This document shows, piece by piece, positions 23,064 through 32,537 of a stretch of DNA of 40,364 nt. Made by a program: the position numbers and the translations under genes. The notes beneath the pieces were generated by a model. The model was not told the origin of the DNA and made no database searches. It worked only from the letters and a program-made list of their open reading frames with translations. The first letter of the stretch is position 1. Each line of letters opens with the position of its first letter. Origin of the DNA: Propionibacteriaceae bacterium (GTDB taxonomy: Bacteria > Actinomycetota > Actinomycetes > Propionibacteriales > Propionibacteriaceae); assembly GCA_031261485.1 (NCBI GenBank), contig JAISJO010000080.1, forward strand, positions 1 through 40,364. The letters run 5' to 3'.

Positions 23064-23090
23064 TATCATGATAGAAACTAGTCTAAACAT
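23064..23090 (+). promoter_or_regulatory. Probable promoter of the narK-2/nar/moa operon
   Basis: The palindrome TATCATGATA (23064-23073) is followed by AACTAGTCTAAACAT (23076-23090), where TAGTCT (23079-23084) is a candidate -10. The same box occurs at narK-1 (AACTACTCTAACAT, 22839-22826, minus strand) and modA (ATACTAGTCTATAT, 36127-36140). The -35 is poor, which would fit dependence on an activator. An alternative TTGACA lies at 23035-23040 with a TTATTA 19 bases on. Confidence 0.45.
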
Positions 23091-23137
23091 GCACGGCCGT
23101 CCGGCCGCCGCGAGACTTTGACGAAGAGGTCCTACAT

Positions 23138-24469
23138 ATGAGTGCGAAATCACAAACAGTCACCGACTGGAATCCAGAGAATCCCTCCGCATGGGATTCC
23201 AAGCTAGCGTGGTCCACTCTGTGGACGACCACCTTCTCTCTGATGCTGGGGTTCATGGTCTGGTACCTCGTCTCCTCCCTTGCCCCCCTCCTCAACGGCG
23301 CAGGCATGCTCGGCGAGGGAGCGATCGCCACGTCACGAGCGTACTGGCTTGCCTCTATGCCTGGTCTCGCGGGTGGTCTGCTGCGCCTGGTGTGGACGTT
23401 CTTGCCTCCGATCATGGGCACTCGAAACATGGTCATCTGGTCCACAGTGGCTCTCATGGCCCCCACGGCTGGATGGATCTGGATTCTGTCAGTCCCCAAT
23501 CCACCCTTCTCAGCCATGATGGTTCTCGCCTTCCTCACAGGTATCGGTGGTGGAGTCTTCTCCGGCTACATGCCCTCTACCTCCTATTTCTTCCCGAAGA
23601 AACGTCAAGGGGTGGCACTGGGTCTCCAAGCCGGAATCGGCAACTTCGGCGTCTCTGTCGTCCAACTTCTCACCCCCATCGTGGTCACCATGGCCCTCTT
23701 CGGAACAGCCAGTGTCATCCACACACCCAACAAGCCCGACAAGCAGGTGTGGCTGCAAACGGCTCCTGCTCTCATCATCCCGCTCTTGATCATTTCCGCG
23801 ATCCTCGCCATGGTCTTCCTCAAGTCTGTCCCCATCAAGGCCAATTTCGCCCAACAGTTTGACATCTTCCGCAACAAGCACACCTGGATTATGACCCTGC
23901 AATATCTGCTGACTTTCGGCATCTTCTCCGGGTTGGCCGGGCAGTTCGGCAACCTCCTCAAGGCGCTGTATTCCGTGGTTCCCACTATCGCTTGGCTGGG
24001 GGGCACCACCATCGCCTTCCTTGGGGCTTTCATCGGCTCGTTGGCTCGCGTGGCGTGGGGCCCGTTCTGTGATCGCTTCGGCGGTGGGATCTGGACGATG
24101 GTCGCCGGGCTGGGGATCGCTGCTTCTTCACTGCCTGTGATTCTGGCGCTGCGAACCGACGTCCCCGGCGAGAAAGACCTTGTCCCCTTGGCTCTATTCC
24201 TGACAGGAATGTTCTTCATCTTCTTCTTCGCCGGCGTGGGCAACGCCTCCACGTTCAAGCAGATGCCGATGATCTTCGAACCTCGCCAAGCTGGTGGAGT
24301 CATCGGGTGGACGGGTGCCATCGCGGCCTTCGGTCCCTTCCTCTTCGGACTCGCCTTCGACACATTCTCCAAGACATCAGTCTTCTACTTTGTCTTGCTC
24401 TACGCTCTTCTCTGCGCCGGACTCGCCTGGTGGTTCTACGCTCGCCGCAACGCTGAGGCCAGGAGCTGA
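23138..24469 (+). CDS. narK: Nitrate/nitrite porter, NNP family (NarK-2)
   Basis: A 443-residue, 12-span major-facilitator protein. It carries the NNP signatures in variant form: GIGGGVFSGYMPSTSYFFPKK with GVALGLQAGIGNFGVS on span 5, and FFAGVGNASTFKQMP on span 11. GAAGAGG lies 8 bases before the ATG. It ends 3 bases before narG and is the first gene of the long nitrate reductase and cofactor operon, so it probably supplies nitrate to, or removes nitrite from, the respiratory enzyme. The Gln/Ile for Asn/Ala changes in the second half of motif 1 separate it from NarK-1 (inference on substrate mode). Confidence 0.92.
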   Translation: MSAKSQTVTDWNPENPSAWDSKLAWSTLWTTTFSLMLGFMVWYLVSSLAPLLNGAGMLGEGAIATSRAYWLASMPGLAGGLLRLVWTFLPPIMGTRNMVIWSTVALMAPTAGWIWILSVPNPPFSAMMVLAFLTGIGGGVFSGYMPSTSYFFPKKRQGVALGLQAGIGNFGVSVVQLLTPIVVTMALFGTASVIHTPNKPDKQVWLQTAPALIIPLLIISAILAMVFLKSVPIKANFAQQFDIFRNKHTWIMTLQYLLTFGIFSGLAGQFGNLLKALYSVVPTIAWLGGTTIAFLGAFIGSLARVAWGPFCDRFGGGIWTMVAGLGIAASSLPVILALRTDVPGEKDLVPLALFLTGMFFIFFFAGVGNASTFKQMPMIFEPRQAGGVIGWTGAIAAFGPFLFGLAFDTFSKTSVFYFVLLYALLCAGLAWWFYARRNAEARS

Positions 24470-24472
24470 CTC

Positions 24473-27400
24473 ATGACTGTCCCCGCTCCCGTCCTAGCGC
24501 TCATGAAGGCACGCGGCCTCTTGAGGCGACAAACTGTGGCTGACTCTGGCCGCCTGATTGAGCAAGAACCTCGCGCAGGTCAGGATGACTTCTATCGCGG
24601 CCGGTACACCCATGACAAGATCGTCCGCACAACTCACGGCGTCAATTGCACGGGCTCGTGTGCTTGGAATGTCTTCGTTCGTGAGGGCATCATCACCTGG
24701 GAACACCAATTCACGGACTACCCAACCACTGGCCCAGACTCTCCCGAATATGAGCCACGGGGATGCCCGAGAGGGGCCTCCTTCTCGTGGTACACCTACT
24801 CGCCAGGTCGGGTGCGCTACCCGTACATACGTTCTTCCATGGTGTCGATGTACAGGGCAGGGCGTGCGGCAGGGCTCGACCCTGTCGATGCTTGGGGCGC
24901 CATTGTCGAGGATTCTGCCAAGACCAAAGTGTACAAATCCCAGCGCGGCCAGGGCGGATTCGAGCGTGCTTCGTGGGAAGAAGCCATCGAAATCCTGGCG
25001 GCCGCCCATGTCTACACCATCAAGACTTTCGGGCCGGACCGATGTGTTGGATTCACACCTATCCCTGCCATGTCGATGGTCTCTTTCGCAGCAGGGACAC
25101 GGTTCTTCTCCCTCATCGGCGGAACATTGCTGAGCTTCTACGACTGGTATTGCGACTTGCCTCCGGCGTCACCGCAGGTGTGGGGCGACCAGACCGATGT
25201 TCCCGAATCCGGGGACTGGTGGAACTCGACCTATCTGATGATGTGGGGCTCCAATGTGCCCGTCACCCGCACTCCCGACGCACATTTCATGACCGAGGTG
25301 AGATACAAGGGTGCCAAGGTGGTCGCCATCTCCCCCGACTATGCGGAAAACGTGAAATTCGCAGACGACTGGATGGCCCCTGCTCCGGGAACCGATGGAG
25401 CACTCGCTTTCGCCATGGGCCATGTGATCCTTTCTGAGTTCTTCCGCGACCAACAGACGGAATACTTCGAGACCTATGTCAAGACGTACACCGACCTCCC
25501 CTTCCTCGTCACACTGGACGAGCGAGACGGGCAGTGGACTCCAGGAAAGTTTCTGACCGCCGCTGATGTCGAGTCTCTTTCATCCACTCCCAACGCCGAG
25601 TTCAAACCTCTCATATTCGACTCTGGCAAGGTAACAATCCCACCTGGAACTTTGGGAGAGCGCTGGGGAGACGACGGAGTGGGCAAGTGGAATCTCGACC
25701 TGTCAGGGGCAAGTCCTGAGCTCAGTCTGATCGATCACGCGGTCGGCAGTGTCGCGGTGACTCTTCCCCGTTTCGATACGGACTCTGACCAGGGCAGCTC
25801 GATTACCCGTGGCGTGCCCTACGTCACTGTGGGGGCTCGCAGAGTCACCACGGTCTTCGATCTCATGATGGCCCACTACGGCGTGTGCCGCCCTGGCCTG
25901 CCCGGAAACTGGCCAGCTAGCGAAGCCGATCCCGATGCGCCAGGCACTCCCGGATGGGCAGAGGCTATCACCGGGGTGCCTGCCGAGCAGATCACTCGCA
26001 TCGCCCGAGAGTTCGCTCGCAACGCGGACACCTCTCATGGTCGATCCATGATCCTCATGGGCGCAGGAACGAACCACTGGTTCCACTCCGACACCATCTA
26101 TCGCACCATGATCGCGCTGGTCACGCTCACCGGATGCCAAGGAGTCAACGGAGGCGGCTGGGGCCATTACGTCGGCCAAGAAAAGGCCAGGCCTCTCACA
26201 GGCCAGCAGCACATCTCTTTCGCACTGGACTGGGCAAGGCCCCCACGCCACCAGGCCGCCACCTCTTTCTGGTACGCCGCCTCTGACCAGTGGCGCTATG
26301 ACACCTTCAGTGCCGGCGATATCTCCGCCGCGACGGGACCAGGAACTCTGCGAGGAAAGACCTTGCTTGATTGCCAGGTCGAGGCCGTCCGCCTCGGGTG
26401 GACTCCAGGCCATCCCGGCTTCAATCGCAATCCGCTGGATTTGGCCGACCAAGCCAAGGCAGCCGACGTGGAAACCCCCGCGTACATCATCGACCAGCTC
26501 AAGTCCGGCGACCTGCGTTTCGCTGTGGAGGATCCGGACGATCCAGCGAACTATCCTCGCTGTCTGACGATGTGGCGGGCTAACCTGCTCGGCAACTCAG
26601 CCAAAGGCTCGGAGTATTTCCTGCGCCATCTGCTTGGGACTGACGACGCCGTGACGGCCCTGGAAACCCCCGAGGGCTCTCGCCCGAAAGAAGTAGTCTG
26701 GCGCGATCAGCCTGGCGTGGGAAAACTCGACCTGGTCACCACCATCGATTTCCGCATGACTGGCTCCGCCCTGCTGTCCGACATCGTTCTTCCAGCCGCG
26801 ACATGGTACGAAAAGCACGACATCTCCACCACAGACATGCACCCCTTCGTTCATTCGTTCAATCCGGCCATCGCCCCTCCTTTCCAAGCCAAGTCGGATC
26901 ATGACGCCTTCGCCCTGCTAGCGGAAAAAGTCTCAGAACTTGGGGCCGTCCATCTGGGAGTGCGAACCGACATCATGCCCATTCCCCTCCTCACCGACAC
27001 TCCCGACGAATTGGCCCAGCCACACGGAGTCGTGCGTGACTGGAAGAAAGGCGAGTGCGAACCCATTCCGGGAAAGACCATGCCCAAACTGGTGCAAGTC
27101 GAACGGGACTACGCAGCTATCGCCGCCAAGTGGAAGACTCTTGGCCCGCTCATGGCGAGCCTGGGGACGATGACCAAGGGAATTGGCGTTCCTGGGGACA
27201 ACGCAATCGCTCACCTGAAGAAAGCCAACGGAACGGTGAAAGGCTCAGTGCGTCTGGACGGCGCACCTCGGGTGGCGGAAGCGATCCTTGCTTTTTCCGG
27301 AACCACCAATGGCCACAACGCCGTGGCTGGATTCCGAGCTCTGGAGAAACGCACAGGAATGAGACTGGCTGACCTCGCCGAATCAGAGGAGGAAGACAGA

Positions 27401-28120
27401 ATCACTTTCGCTGACACCCAACGTGCTCCCCAGCCCGTGTTCACCAGCTATGAGTGGTCGGGGTCGGAGACAGGCGGCAGACGGTATTCAGCCTTCGTCA
27501 TCAATGTCGAAAGGATGCGACCTTGGTCCACACTCACGGGTCGTCAACAGTTCTATGTCGACCATGACTGGATGGCCGAGATGGGCGAGTTGTTGCCCGT
27601 ATTCCGTCCTCCACTCAACATGGCGACCTACTACGGCAACATAGAACAAGAAGGTCTCGGGCGCCAGGTGACAGTGCGTTACCTCACCCCGCACTCCAAA
27701 TGGTCCATCCATTCCTCTTATCAGGACAACCCCTATATGCTCGCCCTCTCCCGAGGTGGCCCCGTCATCTGGCTCTCGGAACACGACGCAGACTCCATCG
27801 GCGTGAAAGACAATGAGTGGATTGAGGCGTACAACTCTCATGGCGTGGTCACGGCCCGCGCTGTGGTCAGCCCGAGGATGCCCACCGGAACGGTGTACAT
27901 GTATCACTCCAAGGACCGCAACGTCGCCGTCCCCCTCACCGAAGCCAACGGTAGGCGAGGTGGCACTCACAACGCCCTGACACGGTTGTATGTCAAGCCG
28001 ACTCACTTGGTTGGTGGGTATGCGCAGTTGACTTACGGCTTCAACTACTACGGGCCGACAGGCAATCAACGCGACGAGTTGACAGTCATTCGTCGCCGCA
28101 ATCAGGAGGTGGAGTTCTGA
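24473..28120 (+). CDS. narG: Respiratory nitrate reductase, alpha subunit
   Basis: The 1215-residue catalytic subunit that reduces nitrate to nitrite at a bis-MGD molybdenum centre, on the cytoplasmic side of the membrane. FS0 cluster ligands are His55, Cys59, Cys63 and Cys98 (HGVNCTGSC ... PRGCPRG), the His/Cys arrangement of NarG. The molybdenum ligand is Asp224 in SFYDWYCDLPPASPQ. No Tat motif is evident beyond the start. AGGAG inside the end of narK-2 serves as the ribosome site, and the TGATG overlap with narH couples translation. Length is normal for the family. Confidence 0.98.
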   Translation: MTVPAPVLALMKARGLLRRQTVADSGRLIEQEPRAGQDDFYRGRYTHDKIVRTTHGVNCTGSCAWNVFVREGIITWEHQFTDYPTTGPDSPEYEPRGCPRGASFSWYTYSPGRVRYPYIRSSMVSMYRAGRAAGLDPVDAWGAIVEDSAKTKVYKSQRGQGGFERASWEEAIEILAAAHVYTIKTFGPDRCVGFTPIPAMSMVSFAAGTRFFSLIGGTLLSFYDWYCDLPPASPQVWGDQTDVPESGDWWNSTYLMMWGSNVPVTRTPDAHFMTEVRYKGAKVVAISPDYAENVKFADDWMAPAPGTDGALAFAMGHVILSEFFRDQQTEYFETYVKTYTDLPFLVTLDERDGQWTPGKFLTAADVESLSSTPNAEFKPLIFDSGKVTIPPGTLGERWGDDGVGKWNLDLSGASPELSLIDHAVGSVAVTLPRFDTDSDQGSSITRGVPYVTVGARRVTTVFDLMMAHYGVCRPGLPGNWPASEADPDAPGTPGWAEAITGVPAEQITRIAREFARNADTSHGRSMILMGAGTNHWFHSDTIYRTMIALVTLTGCQGVNGGGWGHYVGQEKARPLTGQQHISFALDWARPPRHQAATSFWYAASDQWRYDTFSAGDISAATGPGTLRGKTLLDCQVEAVRLGWTPGHPGFNRNPLDLADQAKAADVETPAYIIDQLKSGDLRFAVEDPDDPANYPRCLTMWRANLLGNSAKGSEYFLRHLLGTDDAVTALETPEGSRPKEVVWRDQPGVGKLDLVTTIDFRMTGSALLSDIVLPAATWYEKHDISTTDMHPFVHSFNPAIAPPFQAKSDHDAFALLAEKVSELGAVHLGVRTDIMPIPLLTDTPDELAQPHGVVRDWKKGECEPIPGKTMPKLVQVERDYAAIAAKWKTLGPLMASLGTMTKGIGVPGDNAIAHLKKANGTVKGSVRLDGAPRVAEAILAFSGTTNGHNAVAGFRALEKRTGMRLADLAESEEEDRITFADTQRAPQPVFTSYEWSGSETGGRRYSAFVINVERMRPWSTLTGRQQFYVDHDWMAEMGELLPVFRPPLNMATYYGNIEQEGLGRQVTVRYLTPHSKWSIHSSYQDNPYMLALSRGGPVIWLSEHDADSIGVKDNEWIEAYNSHGVVTARAVVSPRMPTGTVYMYHSKDRNVAVPLTEANGRRGGTHNALTRLYVKPTHLVGGYAQLTYGFNYYGPTGNQRDELTVIRRRNQEVEF

Positions 28121-29643
28121 TGAGAATCTTCGCTCAAATGGCCATGGTGATGAACCTGGACAAGTGCATCGGCTGCCACACCTGTTCGGTGACGTGCAAG
28201 CAGACGTGGACGAACCGCGATGGCGTGGAATACGCCTGGTTCAACAATGTGGAAACCAAGCCTGGCATCGGCTACCCAAAGGCATGGGAAGACCAGGAAC
28301 GATGGAAAGGCGGTTGGGCCCTGGACTCCTCGGGAAAGCTGCGCCTGGTTTCGGGAGGCAGAATCCGCCGACTGACAGGGATCTTTGCCAACCCCGACCT
28401 GCCCAGCATCGACGACTACTACGAACCAGTCACTTACGATTTCGACACTCTGCTGACCCAGCCCGTGGGCAAAGGAATGCCCGTCGCGCGCCCCCTGTCA
28501 GCCCTTACTGGCAAACCGACTTCAATCACGTGGGGGCCGAATTGGGAGGACGATCTGGCGGGAGCCGGGACGACAGCCACCCAAGACCCCAACATGAAGC
28601 GCTTGGCGGCAAAGGCGAAGATGGAGTTCGAAAAGTCCTTCATGTTCTATCTGCCGAGAATCTGCGAACACTGCCTCAATCCAGCCTGCATGTCAGCCTG
28701 CCCTTCGGGAGCCATCTACAAGCGCGAGCGTGATGGGATCGTCCTCGTCGATCAGGACAAATGCCGAGGATGGCGCATGTGTGTGACCGGGTGCCCCTAC
28801 AAGAAGATCTACATCAACCACGCTACGGGCCTCGCGGAGAAGTGTACTTTCTGCTACCCAAGGATTGAGGCGGGCCTGCCCACGGTGTGCGGCGAGACCT
28901 GTGTGGGTCGGTTGCGGTACATCGGGCTCATTCTTTACGACCTCGACGCGGTGGAGGCCGCGACTCTCGTGGCCGACCATGAGCTCTTGGAGGCTCAGCG
29001 ACAGGTCTTTCTCGACCCCTTCTCACCAGAAGTCATCAAGGCGGCACAGGCTCAATCGATCCCTCCGGAGTGGATTGAGGCGGCACAACGCTCACCGGTG
29101 TGGGCTCTGGCCATGAAGCACAAGGTGGCTCTGCCCCTGCATCCTGAATACCGGACCTTGCCGATGGTGTGGTACATCCCGCCTCTGTCGCCTGTGTTGG
29201 ACGTCACCGCCGAGGTCGGAGGCGATCCGGTCTTGCCGGACGATATTTTCCACGCAGTGACATCGCTGCGCATCCCGCTGGATTATCTGGCCGAATTGCT
29301 GACCGCAGGAGACACAGATCAGGTGGCAGGTGTGCTGATGAAACTAGCCGCCATGCGTGCTCACATGCGCACCCGCACACTGAATGCCGAGACCGACCAT
29401 GACATGCTCGCTCGTGTTGGAGCAAGTGCTGAGGAACTGGAAGACCTCTATCGGTTGCTGGGAATCGCAAAGATGGCCGACCGTTACGTCATTCCCCCAG
29501 CCCACACGGAAGACGCGGCGATGCTCAACGCCTGGACCTCCGGGTGCTCCTTGAGCGACGCATCGGGGGTGGGGCCAGGCGGAGTCGGCTACCCGCGCGC
29601 GGCCAGTGGGCCTGTGCCCGTCGAGTTGAGGAGACGCAAATGA
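28120..29643 (+). CDS. narH: Respiratory nitrate reductase, beta subunit
   Basis: A 507-residue iron-sulfur subunit passing electrons from NarI haem to NarG. Four cluster motifs are complete: Cys16/19/22/26; Cys182/185/190/194; Cys215, Trp218, Cys221, Cys225 (CRGWRMCVTGC), where Trp replaces a cysteine and defines the [3Fe-4S] cluster; and Cys242/245/257/261. The ATG shares its A with the narG stop, and the end overlaps narJ as ATGA. Confidence 0.98.
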   Translation: MRIFAQMAMVMNLDKCIGCHTCSVTCKQTWTNRDGVEYAWFNNVETKPGIGYPKAWEDQERWKGGWALDSSGKLRLVSGGRIRRLTGIFANPDLPSIDDYYEPVTYDFDTLLTQPVGKGMPVARPLSALTGKPTSITWGPNWEDDLAGAGTTATQDPNMKRLAAKAKMEFEKSFMFYLPRICEHCLNPACMSACPSGAIYKRERDGIVLVDQDKCRGWRMCVTGCPYKKIYINHATGLAEKCTFCYPRIEAGLPTVCGETCVGRLRYIGLILYDLDAVEAATLVADHELLEAQRQVFLDPFSPEVIKAAQAQSIPPEWIEAAQRSPVWALAMKHKVALPLHPEYRTLPMVWYIPPLSPVLDVTAEVGGDPVLPDDIFHAVTSLRIPLDYLAELLTAGDTDQVAGVLMKLAAMRAHMRTRTLNAETDHDMLARVGASAEELEDLYRLLGIAKMADRYVIPPAHTEDAAMLNAWTSGCSLSDASGVGPGGVGYPRAASGPVPVELRRRK

Positions 29644-30308
29644 GTCAGGCAGTCTTTGGCCTTGCCAGTGTGCTCTTGGGATATCCCGATGCGCAGCTGC
29701 TGGCCCTCCGCCCACAACTGAGACAGGCGGTCATTCAGCTTCCATCACCTGCTTCCCGTTCTCAACTCAAGACGTTCATGTCCTGGTTTGCAACCGAGTC
29801 GCCCGAACAGTTGCCCATCAATTACGTGGACACCTTCGACATGAAACGAGCAACATCAATGAACCTCACCTATTGTTCCTGCGGGGAGACGCGCCGCCGA
29901 GGGCAGGCGCTCCTGAGACTCCAACAGGTGCTGAATGGAGCCGGATTCCAGGTCTGCGGTGATCTCCCCGACAATCTCCTTGTGTGGCTGGAGGCGGCAT
30001 CCATGGACCCGAATTGTTCCACCGAGTTGGCGAAAATGCGGACGCAGATCGAAATCCTTCGCCGGGGACTCGAAAAGCAGAAGTCACCGTATGCCCATGT
30101 CGTGAGAGCCGTTCTTTCCGAACTTCCCGAAGTAGACACCGAACTGGCCGATGAGTTGGAAGAGACGGGGCCTCCTACAGAGGAAGTCGGCGTGGAGTGC
30201 CCCTTACTGAGAGTCGCACCGCAGGCTGCAGGCCCACGCGACCCGACGACACCACTCAAACCGATGAGACTCGCCGAATCGACTCGACCCACTGGAATGG
30301 AGGCATGA
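29640..30308 (+). CDS. narJ: Nitrate reductase molybdenum cofactor assembly chaperone
   Basis: A 222-residue redox-enzyme maturation chaperone that holds apo-NarGH while Moco is inserted; not part of the final enzyme. The NarJ core is visible: YVDTFDMKRATSMNLTYCSC, GETRRRGQALLRL (usual GDTR is GETR here) and DLPDNLLVWLEAA. The true start is MSQAVFGL, whose ATGA overlaps the narH stop. The last 45 residues are unconserved. It overlaps narI at 30305-30308. Confidence 0.94.
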   Translation: MSQAVFGLASVLLGYPDAQLLALRPQLRQAVIQLPSPASRSQLKTFMSWFATESPEQLPINYVDTFDMKRATSMNLTYCSCGETRRRGQALLRLQQVLNGAGFQVCGDLPDNLLVWLEAASMDPNCSTELAKMRTQIEILRRGLEKQKSPYAHVVRAVLSELPEVDTELADELEETGPPTEEVGVECPLLRVAPQAAGPRDPTTPLKPMRLAESTRPTGMEA

Positions 30309-31006
30309 TGGACTTCTTTGCTTTTGTCATCTGGCCCTATGTGGCTCTGGCCATTTTCGTGGTCGGGCATGTGTGGCGCTGGCGCCATGATCAGTTCGGA
30401 TGGACGTCGAGAACGAGCCAGTTGCTGGAACGCAAGTGGCTTGGCCTAGCCTCTCCCCTGTTCCACGTGGGCGCACTCTTGGTCATCTTAGGGCATATCG
30501 CAGGTCTTCTGGTCCCCGCCGAGTTGACCGAGGCCTTGGGGGTCTCGGAACACCTCTACCACTCGATTGCCGTCGGAGGCGGAGTCCTAGCAGGGGTCCT
30601 GATGGGAGTCGGGCTTGTCTTGCTCATCATCCGTCGAGTGGTCTTCCGTGATCGCCTCCGATTGGTCACCACGAGAGGCGACATTGTCTTGTATGTCCTC
30701 CTCTCGGTCATCGTCTTCTTCGGCTTCGTCGAAACGGTCGGTCACAATGTCGTCGGACCTGGGTATGACTATCGGAAAACGGTGGCAATATGGTTCCGCT
30801 CCATCTTCATCATCCACCCCGAGTGGACACTCATGGCCTCCGCGCCCTTTGCGTACCGCGTCCACGCGACTTTGGGGTTTGCCCTGTTCGCTATCTGGCC
30901 CTTCTCTCGTCTGGTCCATGTCTGGTCGGTTCCTATCGGATACCTGGCAAGGCCGTACATCGTGTACAGAGGCACCAGGCTCGCCACGAAAGAGCGTGGA
31001 TCATGA
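30308..31006 (+). CDS. narI: Respiratory nitrate reductase, gamma subunit (cytochrome b)
   Basis: A 232-residue, five-span di-haem cytochrome b that oxidises quinol and anchors NarGH. Candidate haem ligands are His53 and His63 (LFHVGALLVILGHIAG) and His186 and His204 (YRVHATLG ... SRLVHVWS), spaced as in known NarI. Two ATGs overlap the narJ end: 30305 (ATGA) and 30308. GGAGG at 30299-30303 suits 30308 better, so I use that. The stop overlaps the moaC ATG at 31003. Confidence 0.96.
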   Translation: MDFFAFVIWPYVALAIFVVGHVWRWRHDQFGWTSRTSQLLERKWLGLASPLFHVGALLVILGHIAGLLVPAELTEALGVSEHLYHSIAVGGGVLAGVLMGVGLVLLIIRRVVFRDRLRLVTTRGDIVLYVLLSVIVFFGFVETVGHNVVGPGYDYRKTVAIWFRSIFIIHPEWTLMASAPFAYRVHATLGFALFAIWPFSRLVHVWSVPIGYLARPYIVYRGTRLATKERGS

Positions 31007-32115
31007 GCGGACTGACACATCTCGATTCCGAGGGCCAGGCGCGCATGGTCGATGTCTCTGGCAAGCAAGACACCGTTCGACGGGCACACGCATACGCCTT
31101 CGTGGCGTGCCGAGAGGACACGACCGCCCTACTGCGCCAAGGAGCATTGCCGAAAGGGGACGCTCTGGCGGTAGCGCGTATCGCCGGAATCATAGCAGCC
31201 AAGAAGACACCCGATCTGGTCCCCCTGTGTCATCCTATCGCCCTGGACTCAGTCAGCGTCACTGTCGAGGTGACGTCGAAGGGCGTGAAGATCACCGCAG
31301 ATGTCTCATGCTGCGGGCACACCGGAGTCGAGATGGAGGCTCTGACCGCCGCCACTGTCGCCGCTCTGGCTGTCATCGATATGGTCAAGGGCGTGGATCG
31401 CAGTGCCCACATTGCCAAGGCCCAGATCACAGCCAAGTCGGGCGGTCACTCGGGCGAATGGCACTCTATCGACGAGGGCAGTGATCTTCCCTGTGCGAGA
31501 CCACTGGCCCAGACACCTTTCCATCACCCGGTAGGCGAGGGCAAAGATGTGGCCTCAACTGGCAGAGCCGCTGTCATCACCATCTCTGACCGCAGTTTCG
31601 CGGGCACACGAGAAGACCTTTCAGGTCCTGCGCTCGTCTGCGGCCTCGAAAACCTCGGCCTTGATGTCTCTGCCCGTGTGGTCGTTCCCGACGAAGTGGG
31701 GGCCATCCGTCAGGCAATGAACAGCGCCACAGGCAGTCACGACCTCGTCATCACAACAGGGGGCACCGGACTTGGGCCGCGTGATCGCACATTCGAGGCC
31801 GTCGCTCCACTTCTCGATTCTCCTATCCCTGGCATCGACCAGGCTCTGCGCGCGGGGTCGAGGACTCCTTACGCCGCATTGAGTCGCTGCCTGTCCGGAC
31901 TGGTGGAACGTTGTCTCGTCATCTGCCTGCCAGGTTCCCTCAGTGCCGTCATCGAGTCCCTCGATGTGCTCCACCGAATCTTGGCCCATGCCCTAGCGCA
32001 AATTGCAGGAGTCGATCACCACGCACCCTCCAGTTTCAAAGACTTCGCGGCCAACTCTGACATGAGCATCGCTGACTCAGGCGATACCGAAACCGATTCG
32101 GAGGCCACGCTATGA
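31003..32115 (+). CDS. moaC: MoaC-MogA/MoaB fusion: cyclic pyranopterin synthase and molybdopterin adenylyltransferase
   Basis: A 370-residue fusion of two cofactor enzymes. The N-terminal MoaC domain (about 1-157) has LTHLDSEGQARMVDVSGK, KKTPDLVPLCHP (67-78) and GVEMEALTAATVAAL with DMVKGVD (126-132); it completes cyclic pyranopterin monophosphate after MoaA. The C-terminal Mog/MoaB domain (about 187-345) has TISDRSFAG, TTGGTGLGPRD (251-261) and LPGSLSAVIES; it adenylates molybdopterin before MoeA. The last 25 residues are Ser/Asp/Thr-rich. The ATG overlaps the narI stop, and the end overlaps moaE as ATGA. Confidence 0.95.
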   Translation: MSGLTHLDSEGQARMVDVSGKQDTVRRAHAYAFVACREDTTALLRQGALPKGDALAVARIAGIIAAKKTPDLVPLCHPIALDSVSVTVEVTSKGVKITADVSCCGHTGVEMEALTAATVAALAVIDMVKGVDRSAHIAKAQITAKSGGHSGEWHSIDEGSDLPCARPLAQTPFHHPVGEGKDVASTGRAAVITISDRSFAGTREDLSGPALVCGLENLGLDVSARVVVPDEVGAIRQAMNSATGSHDLVITTGGTGLGPRDRTFEAVAPLLDSPIPGIDQALRAGSRTPYAALSRCLSGLVERCLVICLPGSLSAVIESLDVLHRILAHALAQIAGVDHHAPSSFKDFAANSDMSIADSGDTETDSEATL

Positions 32116-32537
32116 CTAGGATCGCGCGAGCACACGTCGGCGCGGACATCATCGACCAGTCGTCGTGGGAGTTGGCTGTCGCTGACGATTCAGCAGGTGC
32201 CGTTGTCAGCTTCTCAGGGGTGGTCCGAATCGAGGATTGTGGGCGTGGAGTCACCGCTCTGGCATATGAGGCACATCCGCAAGCCTGCGTCTTCCTGGAC
32301 GACATCTTGTCTCGTTTCGCCCGCGCACATCCTGAGTTGACTGCTATCGCTGCCGTTCACCGTACTGGCGACCTGCGCATCGGGGACTTGGCGTGCGTCG
32401 TGGCGGTCAGTTCGCCTCATCGCAGTGAGGCCTTCGCCGGATGCTCTGAACTCATCGACACGGTCAAAGCCGAATTGCCGATCTGGAAACTCCAGACTTT
32501 CATCACAGGTGATTCTGAGTGGGTGAACGCACTATGA
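32112..32537 (+). CDS. moaE: Molybdopterin synthase catalytic subunit MoaE
   Basis: A 141-residue large subunit that, with MoaD thiocarboxylate, turns precursor Z into molybdopterin. Motifs: GAVVSFSGVVR (29-39), LAYEAHP (50-56), VHRTGDLRIGDLACVVAVSSPHR (82-104), and the active-site lysines Lys119 and Lys126 in VKAELPIWK. ATGA overlaps on both sides (moaC-mog and moaA). Confidence 0.96.
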   Translation: MTRIARAHVGADIIDQSSWELAVADDSAGAVVSFSGVVRIEDCGRGVTALAYEAHPQACVFLDDILSRFARAHPELTAIAAVHRTGDLRIGDLACVVAVSSPHRSEAFAGCSELIDTVKAELPIWKLQTFITGDSEWVNAL